Shown one piece after another: positions 1 through 8,783 of a DNA stretch of 64,000 nt (position 1 is the first letter of the stretch; every line of letters starts with the position of its first letter). The notes under the pieces are model-generated. The model searched no databases, was not told where the DNA came from, and worked only from the letters and a program-made list of their open reading frames with translations. This DNA comes from Marinomonas sp. TW1 (GTDB taxonomy: Bacteria; Pseudomonadota; Gammaproteobacteria; Pseudomonadales; Marinomonadaceae). The position numbers and the translations under genes are program-made. The stretch is from positions 124,001-188,000 of the forward strand of contig NZ_JSEE01000009.1 in NCBI RefSeq assembly GCF_001625355.1. The letters are read 5' to 3'.

Positions 1-518
1 GTGTGGTTGCTCAATTCTTTAACGTTGCAGCCCAGACTTGTACTTGGACTTTCACTATCCAATATGTTCAAGAAGCGATTGGCGGTACGGAAGCCAGTGC
101 GGCGGATTACTTACAATACAGTTTGATCATCTTCCTAATCTCGCGTTTTGTGATGACTTGGTTGATGGGGTTCTGTCGTCCGGCTTTGTTGCTTAGCTTA
201 CTGGCAGCCGCAGGGACGGTATTGTGCTTGTATGCGGTATTAACGCCAGATGTATCCGGTGTGTGGGCTATTGTGTCTATTTCAGCTTGTTTGTCACTTA
301 TGTTTCCAACCATTTATGGTGTGGCTTTGAATGGTCTAGGTAGCGATACGAAATTCGGTTCGGCTGGATTGGTTATGGCGATTCTGGGTGGTGCGATTAT
401 GCCATTGGTACAAGGTGCGACGATTGACGCTTACAGTGCAACCGTATCCTATGTGGTGCCGGCGGTTTGTTTCCTAATGGTTGCGGCTTACGGTTTGTTC
501 GCAATGAAGCGTACTTAA
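1..518 (+). CDS. FucP-like sugar:H+ symporter, C-terminal part
   Basis: This is the 3' end of a major facilitator superfamily gene whose 5' part lies outside the window; the frame is open from the first base. About 171 residues are visible, with six hydrophobic segments that would form the second half of a 12-helix transporter. The stretch ending FGSAGLVMAILGGAIMP resembles E. coli FucP (L-fucose:H+ symporter: DTKYGSSFIVMTIIGGGI), and the conserved GLGSDTKFGS loop is present. It should be an inner-membrane proton-driven sugar importer. The substrate (fucose, glucose, galactose or another sugar) cannot be read from the C-terminal half. A strong terminator follows directly. Confidence 0.8.
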   Translation, partial: VVAQFFNVAAQTCTWTFTIQYVQEAIGGTEASAADYLQYSLIIFLISRFVMTWLMGFCRPALLLSLLAAAGTVLCLYAVLTPDVSGVWAIVSISACLSLMFPTIYGVALNGLGSDTKFGSAGLVMAILGGAIMPLVQGATIDAYSATVSYVVPAVCFLMVAAYGLFAMKRT

Positions 519-537
519 TCGCTTATCCGACTTGTTG

Positions 538-566
538 AAAAAAGCCTCGCTTATGCGGGGCTTTTT
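538..566 (+). terminator. Intrinsic terminator after the FucP-like gene
   Basis: A 12-bp stem (AAAAAGCCTCGC pairing with GCGGGGCTTTTT, one G-T pair) closes a TTAT loop and ends in a T run. It lies 20 bases after the stop codon of the symporter gene. Confidence 0.85.
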
Positions 567-606
567 AATGTCTGTAAAATAATTCATACTATGTTTTTAT
601 AAGGAA

Positions 607-936
607 GTGAATGTGTTTGCAAATGATTTTTTTACTCGTCGATCTGTGGTCTTTGCCTCAGCGGTTATTTGTACGTTTCTTTGGGGCAGTTCTTATCCAG
701 GCATTAAGACGGGTTACTTGTTATGGCAAATTGAGGCAGACGATATTGCGTCGCAAATGGTGTTTGCTGGCCTGAGGTTTTTACTCGCAGGGGTATTTTT
801 GCTGATCTTGATGGAAGTGATTGGGCGAAAAAAAGAGACCTTTCAATGGTTCAAATTCCGTCAGGTCTGTTTGCTTGGAATCACACAAACCAGCTTTCAA
901 TACGTATTTTTTTATATTGGAATAGCCATGCATTAA
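607..936 (+). pseudogene. EamA/DMT-family exporter, truncated remnant
   Basis: The frame encodes 109 residues that look like the first third of an EamA (drug/metabolite transporter) protein: a first helix with CTFLWGSSYPGIKTG, a second helix with the FAGLRFLLAGVFLL motif, and the start of a third (YVFFYIGIAMH) where the frame stops. Family members are usually near 300 residues with ten helices, so about two thirds is missing. I could not find the rest elsewhere in the window. The break falls exactly where the siderophore locus begins, so I read it as a gene cut by the insertion or rearrangement that brought the locus in. The start is an unusual GTG or an upstream codon, which also fits a decaying gene. 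Confidence 0.75.
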
Positions 937-989
937 TAATGAGAAGGTTTTACATTTTAATGACAGGTAATTTCCCTGTTTTGAAGTAT

Positions 990-2210
990 TTAAGTCTTCA
1001 ATGGCTGTTTAACCTGCCAAAACAGCAAGCTACCAGAAAGTAGGCCACAACAGGCCAAACCAGTCCAGATATAGGTATGAGAAATATCACTTGATGAGAG
1101 AAGCCAACCTATGGTGATGTTGCCGGTAAAGGCATAGAGGCCGCCTATACAAGAGTACAAACCATAATGGCTGCCAAGTGTTTTAGCTTCACAGAAAGTA
1201 GGGACATGTGCGCCCAATAAAGGAAATACCAGCATGGATCCTAAGCTAAAAAACAATGCACAAAATATAAACGGTATGGCTGGGAAGGTGTCGAAATGCA
1301 GGTTCAACCATAAATAACTGCTGCCCATAATCGACATGCCTAATCCCATGCCCAGTGCGGTGCCAAGTCGATGCTCAACAAAACGACTAACTGGCATCTG
1401 CATGAGGACGCCGGTAATGGATGACGTAGCAAACACCCAAGTAATGATGGTGACATCTTGAGTCACGACTCTTACTTCATGGGGAATGGCGACGTAAAGC
1501 TGGTGGAATAGCAGGTGATAAACAGAAGAACAAAGCACAAAGGCCATAAAAGCTTTGTGCCTGATCATACTGAGCCATTGTTGCCAAAAGGGCGGTTGGG
1601 GGTCTCTCAATGTGTTTTTCTGAGTGTCTAATTCTGGCAAAAAGCGCCACTGAATCACCAGAAGAATGCTGAATAATCCAGCTGAGAATAGACCCACTAG
1701 AGCAAAATCCACTACCAGTAAACTCAGACCAACTAATGGCCCCAATAACATACCGGCTTCAGAGGTCAGGTTTTGTAAAGCAAACACTTTTTGTCGCTGA
1801 TTTCGATGAGGGTATTCTGACGCTAAATAAGCTTGGCTACTAGGCGTAAATAAGGCACCGGCAAAACCGGAACAAAAAGCCCCAAGTAAAAGTACAGGGA
1901 TGCTTTGACCTAACCCCAGTAAAGCAAAACCAATAATGCGTATGGCGCAGCCCATTAAAATCAGCTTCTTATAGCCAAATAGATCCCCCAGTGTGCCACC
2001 GACCAAAAACAGACCTTGTTGGCTTAATACTCTCAAACCTATGATGGCCCCGACAAACCAACCCGTAATGCCCAAATCGTGCTGTAAATGATCTGCCAAA
2101 TACGGCAGCAGCATGTAAAAGCCGAGATTAAAGGTAAAGCCATTTATCACCAGTACTTTGCCTGCTGGTGATAAAAGCCGAGAGTCGTTTATAAAGTGCT
2201 TGAAAAGCAT
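990..2210 (-). CDS. MFS transporter, putative siderophore exporter
   Basis: This 406-residue inner-membrane protein has about twelve hydrophobic segments and the MFS loop motif in LVGGTLGDLFGYKKLILMG. It resembles the MdtH/multidrug-type MFS proteins often found in siderophore loci. It is the last gene of the leftward operon that starts with the iron-siderophore binding protein at 5713, 30 bases after the pseudoazurin gene. A role in export of the catechol siderophore or its breakdown product is inferred from position only; the locus also has a clear EntS at 23725, so this would be a second MFS protein. The ribosome binding site is weak, which suggests translation coupled to the upstream gene. 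Confidence 0.75.
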   Translation of the reverse strand: MLFKHFINDSRLLSPAGKVLVINGFTFNLGFYMLLPYLADHLQHDLGITGWFVGAIIGLRVLSQQGLFLVGGTLGDLFGYKKLILMGCAIRIIGFALLGLGQSIPVLLLGAFCSGFAGALFTPSSQAYLASEYPHRNQRQKVFALQNLTSEAGMLLGPLVGLSLLVVDFALVGLFSAGLFSILLVIQWRFLPELDTQKNTLRDPQPPFWQQWLSMIRHKAFMAFVLCSSVYHLLFHQLYVAIPHEVRVVTQDVTIITWVFATSSITGVLMQMPVSRFVEHRLGTALGMGLGMSIMGSSYLWLNLHFDTFPAIPFIFCALFFSLGSMLVFPLLGAHVPTFCEAKTLGSHYGLYSCIGGLYAFTGNITIGWLLSSSDISHTYIWTGLACCGLLSGSLLFWQVKQPLKT

Positions 2211-2240
2211 GTTGTTGGGTTCTTTAAAGCGTTGTGGTGG

Positions 2241-2693
2241 CTAGCGAATTTGATTTAATAGGGTATCCATTCGCTCGGGCTTAAGGGCCATTTTAGAGCG
2301 TAAACGGGGGGCTTTTTTGTCAATCAAAGCTTGGTTTTTAGCATCGCCAACTTGGATCATACCGACCATGCCCATCATCAAATGTGGCGGGCAATAGTAT
2401 AGGTGTACGCCTTCTGTATCAAGTGTGATGGTATAGGCTTTGTCCAAAGCAGATTTCCACTGTTGACTGCCTTCAGGTACCACATAAGACTGAGCGTTAT
2501 GACCGGAATGATTGGGAAGAAACGTGACGGTGTCACCAACTTGAGCGTGAATAAAAGCGGGCTCGAATATCATGCCACCTTGTTCAGCTGAACCATAATT
2601 TAGCATTTGAATCTGCCATTCTTTGGCATAAGCGGTGTGGCCGAATAGGGTGATGCTAAGCGTCATTATCACGGCGTAAAGTTTAGATCGCAT
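2241..2693 (-). CDS. Pseudoazurin-type blue copper protein
   Basis: The product is 150 residues with a signal peptide (residues 1-23, ending AYA) and a cupredoxin domain. The type-1 copper ligands of pseudoazurin can be matched: His65 in SGHNAQ, Cys101 and His104 in YYCPPHLMMGMVG, and Met109. The C-terminal 30 residues are basic and predicted helical, as in pseudoazurins. Such proteins are periplasmic one-electron carriers, typically to denitrification enzymes, none of which is near. Here the gene overlaps the end of the siderophore ATPase gene by 11 bases and must be co-transcribed with it. A role in reducing ferric-siderophore or in handling copper that binds catechols is inference. Confidence 0.88.
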   Translation of the reverse strand: MRSKLYAVIMTLSITLFGHTAYAKEWQIQMLNYGSAEQGGMIFEPAFIHAQVGDTVTFLPNHSGHNAQSYVVPEGSQQWKSALDKAYTITLDTEGVHLYYCPPHLMMGMVGMIQVGDAKNQALIDKKAPRLRSKMALKPERMDTLLNQIR

Positions 2694-3519
2694 TGGCTAT
2701 TCCTTTGGCTGATTGCGTTACTTTATTGTCTGGCAGTGCGTTTGCTTCTGCGCGGTTTCTACGAATGGTCCGTACGAAGGGTAGACCATGGCTGTCTTTG
2801 GATATTTCAGCTTGTACGCCATACACATTCTTGATTAGCTCAGGGGTGAGAATCTCTTTCGGATGGCCACTCTCCACCAATTGACCCCCTTTTAGCACTA
2901 ACAGATTATCTGCATATTGAGCGGCTAGATTCAGGTCGTGTAACACCATTAAGGTTACCCAACCTTGTTGCTTAGTTTGCTCATCAAGGTGATCCAATAA
3001 AACATGCTGAAAGTGTAAGTCTAGAGCACTGACGGGCTCGTCTAACATGAGAATTTTGGGGTTACGCATCAAGGCTTGAGCGAACAAAATCATCTGGCAT
3101 TGACCACCACTGAGTTTGTTTACTGAACGATTGGCCAAGTGCAACAGGCCGATTTTATCTAACGCCGATAAGGCTTGTTCAATTAAGGCATCATCAAGTC
3201 GTAAACTCAGTGCATCAAGTTGACCTAGCAAAACCACTTCCAACACGCTGAGTTCAACATCCAGTCGGATATCTTGCGGCATGTAGCCGAAGAGTGTACG
3301 CCAAGCTGACAACTGTTTTGTTGATAACGCTTGATCAAAAAAGCGTATGTCGCCAGATTTGGCTTTAATATCGCCAAATAGGGTTTTTAGTAGCGTGCTT
3401 TTGCCTGTGCCATTCGGGCCAATGATGACGTTGACTTTACCCGGTTGCAGAGAAAAAGACATATCTTTTGCGAGCGTTAAAGTATCTAACGTGACATTGA
3501 GTTGATTTATCGTCAGCAT
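2683..3519 (-). CDS. Iron-siderophore ABC transporter ATPase (FecE/FhuC type)
   Basis: This 278-residue cytoplasmic ATPase has Walker A GPNGTGKST (about residues 34-42), a Q-loop region at GYMPQD, the ABC signature LSGGQ, Walker B ILMLDEP and the switch histidine in LMVLHDLN. The pattern is that of the vitamin B12/iron-siderophore importer family. It starts 3 bases after the stop of the permease gene and overlaps the pseudoazurin gene by 11 bases. It should energise the permease encoded just upstream. The C-terminal extension of about 25 residues after the usual end (RTIRRNRAEANAL...) is polar and unremarkable. Confidence 0.9.
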   Translation of the reverse strand: MLTINQLNVTLDTLTLAKDMSFSLQPGKVNVIIGPNGTGKSTLLKTLFGDIKAKSGDIRFFDQALSTKQLSAWRTLFGYMPQDIRLDVELSVLEVVLLGQLDALSLRLDDALIEQALSALDKIGLLHLANRSVNKLSGGQCQMILFAQALMRNPKILMLDEPVSALDLHFQHVLLDHLDEQTKQQGWVTLMVLHDLNLAAQYADNLLVLKGGQLVESGHPKEILTPELIKNVYGVQAEISKDSHGLPFVRTIRRNRAEANALPDNKVTQSAKGIANAI

Positions 3520-3522
3520 AAT

Positions 3523-4578
3523 CTAGCGCCTTTTTCCTAAAATTAACCAGAAGAAGAAAGGCACACCTATGATGGCGGTAACTATGCCAATGGGGAATAA
3601 AGCACCAGGAACGATGACTTTCGATAACACGGATGCACTGGACAGTAAAAAGGCACCAATCAAAAAAGACAGCGGGATGAAAAAACGTTGATCTTCGCCT
3701 ACCAAAATTTTCGCAATATTGGGTGCTACAATACCAATAAAGCCGATGATACCGACAAAGCTAGTCACCGTAGCGGTCATCAAGGCGACGATAAAGAGCG
3801 TTTTGAGACGCAAGCGACTGACATTTACCCCCAAACTTTTTGCTCTTTCTTCCCCTAAGCGTAACGCGGTGAGTTTCCACGCATCTTTCATCAAAAAGAT
3901 CATGCAGACCAGAGTAACGCTACCGACAATCAGCAGATTAGACCAAGATGCTTTAGACAAACTGCCAAATAGCCAAAATAGAATTTGCTGACTTAACTCT
4001 GGCGAAGAAATGAATTGCACCAAAGACAATAATGATTGAAACAAAAACAATAAGGCAATACCGGCCAAAATAAGCTGACCAGAACTGATGTGTTGCATGG
4101 TCGCCAAAGCAAATAAGAAGGCTGCTGCTAGCATGCAGCAAACAAACGCGCCAAGAGGTACGGCCACATTCGCATTTAAACCAAGCGAGCCAACATACAA
4201 GGTCATGGCGGCACCAAACCCGGCCGCCGCGGCCATGCCTAAAGTATAAGGACTGGCCATGGGATTGTTTAACAGGGTCTGCATTTCAGCCCCACCTACC
4301 CCTAAAACACCACCAACGATGACCGCCATGATGGCAATGGGCAACCTTAGGTTTGTCACTATGACTTCTGTAGTGGGATCAACGGGCGTGTCAAAACCAA
4401 TGAGATGAAGCAGGGCGTTTGCCACTTCTTTGACGTTTAATAACGATGGGCCAGTGGCCACATCCAAAATGAAAGAGGTGATTAACACCACGAATAGGAT
4501 ACTCATAACAAACCAGCGACGTTGTTCAGAACGTCGCTGGTTTGAAATAGCATCAGAAAGTAAACCTGATGACTGCAT
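3523..4578 (-). CDS. FecCD-family iron-siderophore permease
   Basis: The protein is 351 residues with about nine to ten hydrophobic helices and the FecCD-family motifs GVLGVGGAEMQTLLNNPMASPYTLGMAAAAG and GFIGIVAPNIAKILVGEDQRF, the latter forming the coupling loop to the ATPase. Only one permease gene is present in this operon, so the channel is probably a homodimer as in BtuC, unlike the FepD/FepG pair of the second operon. It sits between the binding-protein and ATPase genes and acts in the inner membrane. The substrate is presumably a ferric siderophore. Confidence 0.9.
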   Translation of the reverse strand: MQSSGLLSDAISNQRRSEQRRWFVMSILFVVLITSFILDVATGPSLLNVKEVANALLHLIGFDTPVDPTTEVIVTNLRLPIAIMAVIVGGVLGVGGAEMQTLLNNPMASPYTLGMAAAAGFGAAMTLYVGSLGLNANVAVPLGAFVCCMLAAAFLFALATMQHISSGQLILAGIALLFLFQSLLSLVQFISSPELSQQILFWLFGSLSKASWSNLLIVGSVTLVCMIFLMKDAWKLTALRLGEERAKSLGVNVSRLRLKTLFIVALMTATVTSFVGIIGFIGIVAPNIAKILVGEDQRFFIPLSFLIGAFLLSSASVLSKVIVPGALFPIGIVTAIIGVPFFFWLILGKRR

Positions 4579-4612
4579 AGTTAGAATACCGGCTTAAATG
4601 TTAGGCGGTATA

Positions 4613-5713
4613 TTACTCCGAAAGTTGAACAGTAAAAGTACCTGTAGGGGTAACAGGTAAGTATTTCTTATAGAAATCCAGATAAGCCTGCTCAGGATTG
4701 ACGTCTTTGAACTGGTCTGGGTACATGGCTTTGGCCATGAATTGGGCCATAGAAGCATCTAAAATGGTACGGGAAGCACCTTGGTAAAGGCCATAGACTT
4801 GATCATTTTTTACGGCTGGCATTTGCGCCCAGCCTGCACGTTTTGTGAAACCGGCTAAGCGTTGTTCCGCCAAATCACGATCAATACCTTGTCCCATTGG
4901 CAGAGCATCGCCTTTGACACCAGACTCTGTACCTGTGATGAATACAACTTGTGGTTTTGAAGCCAATACTTGTTCTGGGTTCATTGGTCCCCACCACTCG
5001 ACAAAAGGAGTGGCAATGTTATCGCCTTGCAACATGGTTACCATGGCACCCCACATGTTTTTACCGTAGGTAAAACTATATTGACTGGGTCCTTTGTTAC
5101 CAAACTCGACGTAGGTACGTGGTTTTGGTAGCTTCGCTTCTTTAATGCGCTTGATAGTATTTTTAATGGTAGTTTGGTACTCGTTTGCGATTTGATCCGC
5201 GCGTTGTTCTTGACCTGTTAACTGACCAATAATCTGCGTGCTTTTTACGTGGCGTTCCAAGGTTTGTGCGTTGTAATCCACTACAACAATTGGAATACCT
5301 GCGTCTTCTAAGCGCTCAACATCCATTCCCAAGCCTTTGTATTGCCAATCGGATAATAAGACAACACTGGGTCTTAGGCTCACTACTTTTTCAATAGAAA
5401 ACGTTTGGGCTTCCACTTCACCCACATCTGGGATTTGTTTTAGTGAAGGACGGTAGTTGGTGTATAGATTCCAGCTAGCCGGACGCCAAGCTTCCCAAGT
5501 ATCGCGGGATAATCCGACCACATGATCAAAGGCTTTTTCTGTGCCTATCGCCATATAATCTTCAGCATAAAACCCGAGGACAACTCGTTTAGCGGGTAAG
5601 TCAACTTCAACTTGTCTGTCTAAGACATCATTAATAACCGTTACTTTTGCTTGGGCTGTAGCTGTCAATATGGACATTCCAAGAGCCATGGCAAGGAGGG
5701 AGCCGAGTTTCAT
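4613..5713 (-). CDS. Periplasmic iron-siderophore binding protein
   Basis: The 366-residue product has a signal peptide (MKLGSLLAMALG..., cleavage after AQA about residue 22) and a TroA-type two-lobe binding fold: the core VINDVLDRQVEVDLPAKRVV, the long helix region near residues 140-180, and a C-terminal lobe ending in VTPTGTFTVQLSE. I chose the ATG at 5713 over the TTG one codon upstream because AGGA lies about 8 bases before it. It heads the leftward importer operon and faces entC across a 254-base control region with several Fur-box-like sites. It should deliver a ferric siderophore to the FecCD permease. It is only distantly like FepB, so the two importers probably differ in ligand. Confidence 0.87.
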   Translation of the reverse strand: MKLGSLLAMALGMSILTATAQAKVTVINDVLDRQVEVDLPAKRVVLGFYAEDYMAIGTEKAFDHVVGLSRDTWEAWRPASWNLYTNYRPSLKQIPDVGEVEAQTFSIEKVVSLRPSVVLLSDWQYKGLGMDVERLEDAGIPIVVVDYNAQTLERHVKSTQIIGQLTGQEQRADQIANEYQTTIKNTIKRIKEAKLPKPRTYVEFGNKGPSQYSFTYGKNMWGAMVTMLQGDNIATPFVEWWGPMNPEQVLASKPQVVFITGTESGVKGDALPMGQGIDRDLAEQRLAGFTKRAGWAQMPAVKNDQVYGLYQGASRTILDASMAQFMAKAMYPDQFKDVNPEQAYLDFYKKYLPVTPTGTFTVQLSE

Positions 5714-5731
5714 CAATGTGATCCTTTATTT

Positions 5732-5750
5732 GAGAATGATTTTCGCATGT
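5732..5750 (-). promoter_or_regulatory. Fur-box-like site before the importer operon
   Basis: The 19-base sequence GAGAATGATTTTCGCATGT matches the Fur consensus GATAATGATAATCATTATC at 10 positions, all in the left and central part. It lies 18 bases before the start codon of the binding-protein gene. A second partial match (about 11 of 19) lies at 5801-5819. Iron repression of this operon is inferred from these sites and the gene content. Confidence 0.5.
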
Positions 5751-5905
5751 GAATCTTACTCAAATACGATCTTTTTTCAAGAAGTATTCATAGCAAGTAC
5801 CAAAATGATTCTTATTGATAGGATTTTGTCTAAAAAGTTTTCGCTTCCAGCCCCTCTGACCTTTACTTGCAGATTTTTTACATTGAATGACTGGTTTAAT
5901 TAAAT

Positions 5906-5957
5906 GCAATTGATTATCATTCGCCGCGTCATTATAGAGTTAATGATTCTCATTATT
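5906..5957 (+). promoter_or_regulatory. entCEBA promoter with two Fur boxes
   Basis: A sigma-70-type promoter is visible: TTGATT at 5910-5915, a 17-base spacer and TATAGA at 5933-5938. The -35 box is embedded in a Fur-like site (5906-5924, 12 of 19 matches). A stronger Fur site (GTTAATGATTCTCATTATT, 5939-5957, 15 of 19 matches) begins directly after the -10 box. Bound Fur at either site would block RNA polymerase, so strong repression by iron is expected. Confidence 0.75.
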
Positions 5958-5967
5958 GGAGGCTTTT

Positions 5968-7161
5968 ATGGACGTTGCTTTTCCGGACTATGATTATGAT
6001 GCTGATCTTTTGTCGTCGTCAGACCAGCACAAAACCGATTTATTTTTATTCAATTCCAGTCAAAATTTGGTACGAGCTAGAGGCGTGAGTCAAACGTTAG
6101 AGACGCCTCTGTCAGCCAAGACCTTTCAGCATGATGTTCAGAGAGTCTTTGACGCTGAAAAAATGAAAGGCATAGATAACCCTATTTTAGTGGGCGCTAT
6201 TCCATTTGATTTGGATCAACCATGTCACCTTTTAGCCCCTAAATGGTCTGAAAGAGTTAAGCCCTTCTCTGCTAATTTCCCCGCCTTTAAAGACAAAGAT
6301 TTTGCACATCACGTTCTAAGCCATTCGTTTACACCAGATCACAATAACTTCGTGAAAATGATTGAAGAGGCTTTGGTGACACTTGGTCACGATGATTTAA
6401 AGAAGATCGTATTGTCAAAAACCTTAGATTTGACCCTTGATAAGTCCGTAGACATCCCTCGTTTATTAACCAATATCATGGGACAAAACCCGAATGCCTA
6501 TCATTTTAGTGTGCCGCTTGAAACGGGCATTCTGATTGGTGCGAGCCCTGAACTGTTGATCAGGAAAGAAGGTAGCACGCTTTATTCTAACCCGTTAGCA
6601 GGCTCTGCTAAGCGCAGCAAAGATCAGCAAGAGGATCGACGAGTTTCACAAGTATTGCAGCAATCTAAGAAAGATCAATATGAACATCGCATTGTAGTGG
6701 ATGCCATTCGTAGTGCACTAATTCCTATGGTTCAGTCAATGAAGCTAGAGGAACAGCCAAGTCTTATTTCCACCCCGACGATGTGGCATTTATCAACGCA
6801 GATTGAAGCCATATTAGCGAGTGACTCAGGGCTGAGTATTTTTGATGTGATCAAGCGGCTGCATCCAACACCAGCCATGTGTGGCACACCTACAGGTTTA
6901 GCACATGACCATATTGCGGCATTAGAACCACATCAAAGAGGTTTCTTTAGTGGTTTGGTTGGTTGGTGTGATGCGCAAGGTAATGGTGAATGGGCCATTG
7001 CGATTCGCTGTGCTGAAGTGGCCAGTAACAAGGTGAGACTGTTTGCTGGTGCAGGTGTGGTACCGGATTCTTGTGTAGAAAGTGAATGGCGAGAAACCAG
7101 TGCAAAAATGCAAACCATGATTAATGCTTTTGGTATAAAGGATTTTAACAATGACGATTGA
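5968..7161 (+). CDS. entC: Isochorismate synthase
   Basis: EntC-type enzymes convert chorismate to isochorismate, the first committed step to 2,3-dihydroxybenzoate. The 397-residue product shows the chorismate-utilising enzyme motifs: IVLSKTLDL, GASPELLIRKEG, NPLAGSAKR, VVDAIRSAL, HPTPAMCGTP, GFFSGLVGW and FAGAGVVPDS followed by EWRET. The ATG at 5968 was chosen over the in-frame TTG at 5956 because GGAGG lies 5 bases before it. The gene heads the entC-E-B-A operon and its end overlaps entE by 11 bases, so the two are translationally coupled. The enzyme is cytoplasmic and Mg2+-dependent by family. Confidence 0.95.
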   Translation: MDVAFPDYDYDADLLSSSDQHKTDLFLFNSSQNLVRARGVSQTLETPLSAKTFQHDVQRVFDAEKMKGIDNPILVGAIPFDLDQPCHLLAPKWSERVKPFSANFPAFKDKDFAHHVLSHSFTPDHNNFVKMIEEALVTLGHDDLKKIVLSKTLDLTLDKSVDIPRLLTNIMGQNPNAYHFSVPLETGILIGASPELLIRKEGSTLYSNPLAGSAKRSKDQQEDRRVSQVLQQSKKDQYEHRIVVDAIRSALIPMVQSMKLEEQPSLISTPTMWHLSTQIEAILASDSGLSIFDVIKRLHPTPAMCGTPTGLAHDHIAALEPHQRGFFSGLVGWCDAQGNGEWAIAIRCAEVASNKVRLFAGAGVVPDSCVESEWRETSAKMQTMINAFGIKDFNNDD

Positions 7162-8773
7162 GTTTACGGCTTGGCCAGAAGAATTTGCGACAGCATACCG
7201 GGAAAAAGGTTACTGGACGGATCGTCCAATGACGGATTTGATCGATCATGCTCCTAAAGAGAATCTCGCGGTTTTGTGTGGTGAACGCCAATTTACCTAC
7301 GCTGATTTAGGCCAAAAGTCTCAGAACCTAGCCGGTTATTTGCATCATCTAGGTCTTAAACAAGGTGACACGGCACTGGTACAGTTGCCTAATATTGCTG
7401 AGTTTTATGTTGTGTTCTTTGCGTTGTTGCGGATTGGAGTTGTACCAGTTAATGCTCTATTTAGCCACAATGAAAATGAGTTGTCCGCTTACGCAAAACA
7501 GATCAAACCAAGCCTTGTTATCGCCAGTCAACAGCACAGGTTATTTGCAAATGATCAATATTGGTTAACCCTGCAACAGCAAGAGTCTAGCCTGAAGCAC
7601 ATTTTATTGGCCGGAGCTGGCTGGGGGGCATCCTTGGATGAAGCAATGGCAACCTCGTCACAACAATTGGTTGACCACCCTAATGCACCAGACCAAGTGG
7701 CATTTTTCCAGCTCTCAGGTGGTAGTACAGGAACACCAAAGCTGATTCCAAGAACCCATAACGATTACTTTTTCAGCATACGTCGCAGTGTTGAAATATG
7801 TGAATTCTCCTCATCGACTGTGTATTTGTGCGCTTTACCTTGTGCTCATAACTTTCCCATGAGCTCTCCTGGTGCTTTCGGTGTGTTCCACGCTGGTGGC
7901 ACTGTGGTAATGGCCCCTAATCCGGAAGCGAACGTTTGTTTTGATTTAATTGAACGTCATCAAGCCAATGTTGTGGCATTAGTGCCACCGGCGTTGGCTC
8001 TTTGGCTGCAAGTTGCTGTGGATCGGAAGTCCTCTTTAACCTCATTGTCCTTGGTTCAAGTAGGAGGGGCGAAATTAAGTGAAAGCATCGCAAGACAAGT
8101 TCCCGAGACGTTGGGTTGTCAATTGCAGCAAATCTTAGGCATGGCAGAAGGGTTGGTGAATTACACGAGATTGGATGATGACTTTGAAATCATTGCTAAG
8201 ACTCAGGGTTACCCAATGTGCTCAATGGATGAAGTGAAAGTAATTGGGCTGAACGGCCACCCCGTTGCTCCTGGTGAAGAGGGCGAGTTGGTGACACGTG
8301 GGCCATACACCATTCGAGGTTATTACAAGGCAGCAGAACACAATGCCAAAGTGTTTGACCGCGAGGGCTTTTATCATACCGGGGATCTGGTAAGCCAAGA
8401 TACGAATGGCTATCTAACCGTTGTTGGCCGAGATAAAGATCAAATTAACCGTGGTGGTGAAAAAATAGCGGCAGAAGAGATCGAAAATCTATTACTTAAG
8501 CACGAACACATTTTACACAGCGCCCTTGTTGCTATGCCGGACAGTATTATGGGTGAAAAAACCTGTGCTTTTGTTGTGCCTAGGCATGATGGATCAAAGT
8601 TGAAAAGTGTACAACTGAGAAAGTTCTTAAGAGGTTTTGGTATTGCTGATTATAAGGTGCCTGATCGCTTTGAATTCATCGATGCTTTACCGCTAACACC
8701 AGTAGGGAAACCTAATAAAGTGGCGTTACGAGACGTTATTCGTCAGCGTCTTCAGTTAAATAATGTGTCATAA
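7151..8773 (+). CDS. entE: 2,3-dihydroxybenzoate-AMP ligase
   Basis: The enzyme activates 2,3-dihydroxybenzoate with ATP and loads it on the aryl carrier domain of EntB. The 540-residue adenylating protein shows the P-loop FQLSGGSTGTPKLIPRTHNDY, the aryl-acid pocket CALPCAHNFPMSSPG (an Asn in place of the Asp that binds the amino group of amino acids), GMAEGLVNYTR, YHTGDLV, the hinge GRDKDQINRGGEKI and the catalytic lysine in PVGKPNKVAL. These fit EntE/DhbE rather than a salicylate ligase, although that distinction is weaker. The start overlaps the end of entC. Confidence 0.95.
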   Translation: MTIEFTAWPEEFATAYREKGYWTDRPMTDLIDHAPKENLAVLCGERQFTYADLGQKSQNLAGYLHHLGLKQGDTALVQLPNIAEFYVVFFALLRIGVVPVNALFSHNENELSAYAKQIKPSLVIASQQHRLFANDQYWLTLQQQESSLKHILLAGAGWGASLDEAMATSSQQLVDHPNAPDQVAFFQLSGGSTGTPKLIPRTHNDYFFSIRRSVEICEFSSSTVYLCALPCAHNFPMSSPGAFGVFHAGGTVVMAPNPEANVCFDLIERHQANVVALVPPALALWLQVAVDRKSSLTSLSLVQVGGAKLSESIARQVPETLGCQLQQILGMAEGLVNYTRLDDDFEIIAKTQGYPMCSMDEVKVIGLNGHPVAPGEEGELVTRGPYTIRGYYKAAEHNAKVFDREGFYHTGDLVSQDTNGYLTVVGRDKDQINRGGEKIAAEEIENLLLKHEHILHSALVAMPDSIMGEKTCAFVVPRHDGSKLKSVQLRKFLRGFGIADYKVPDRFEFIDALPLTPVGKPNKVALRDVIRQRLQLNNVS

Positions 8774-8783
8774 GGGGAACAAT

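Noticed and set aside
963-979. Short hairpin ACAGG/CCTGT as terminator of the leftward operon
   Set aside because: The stem is only 5 bp and no T run follows on the minus strand.
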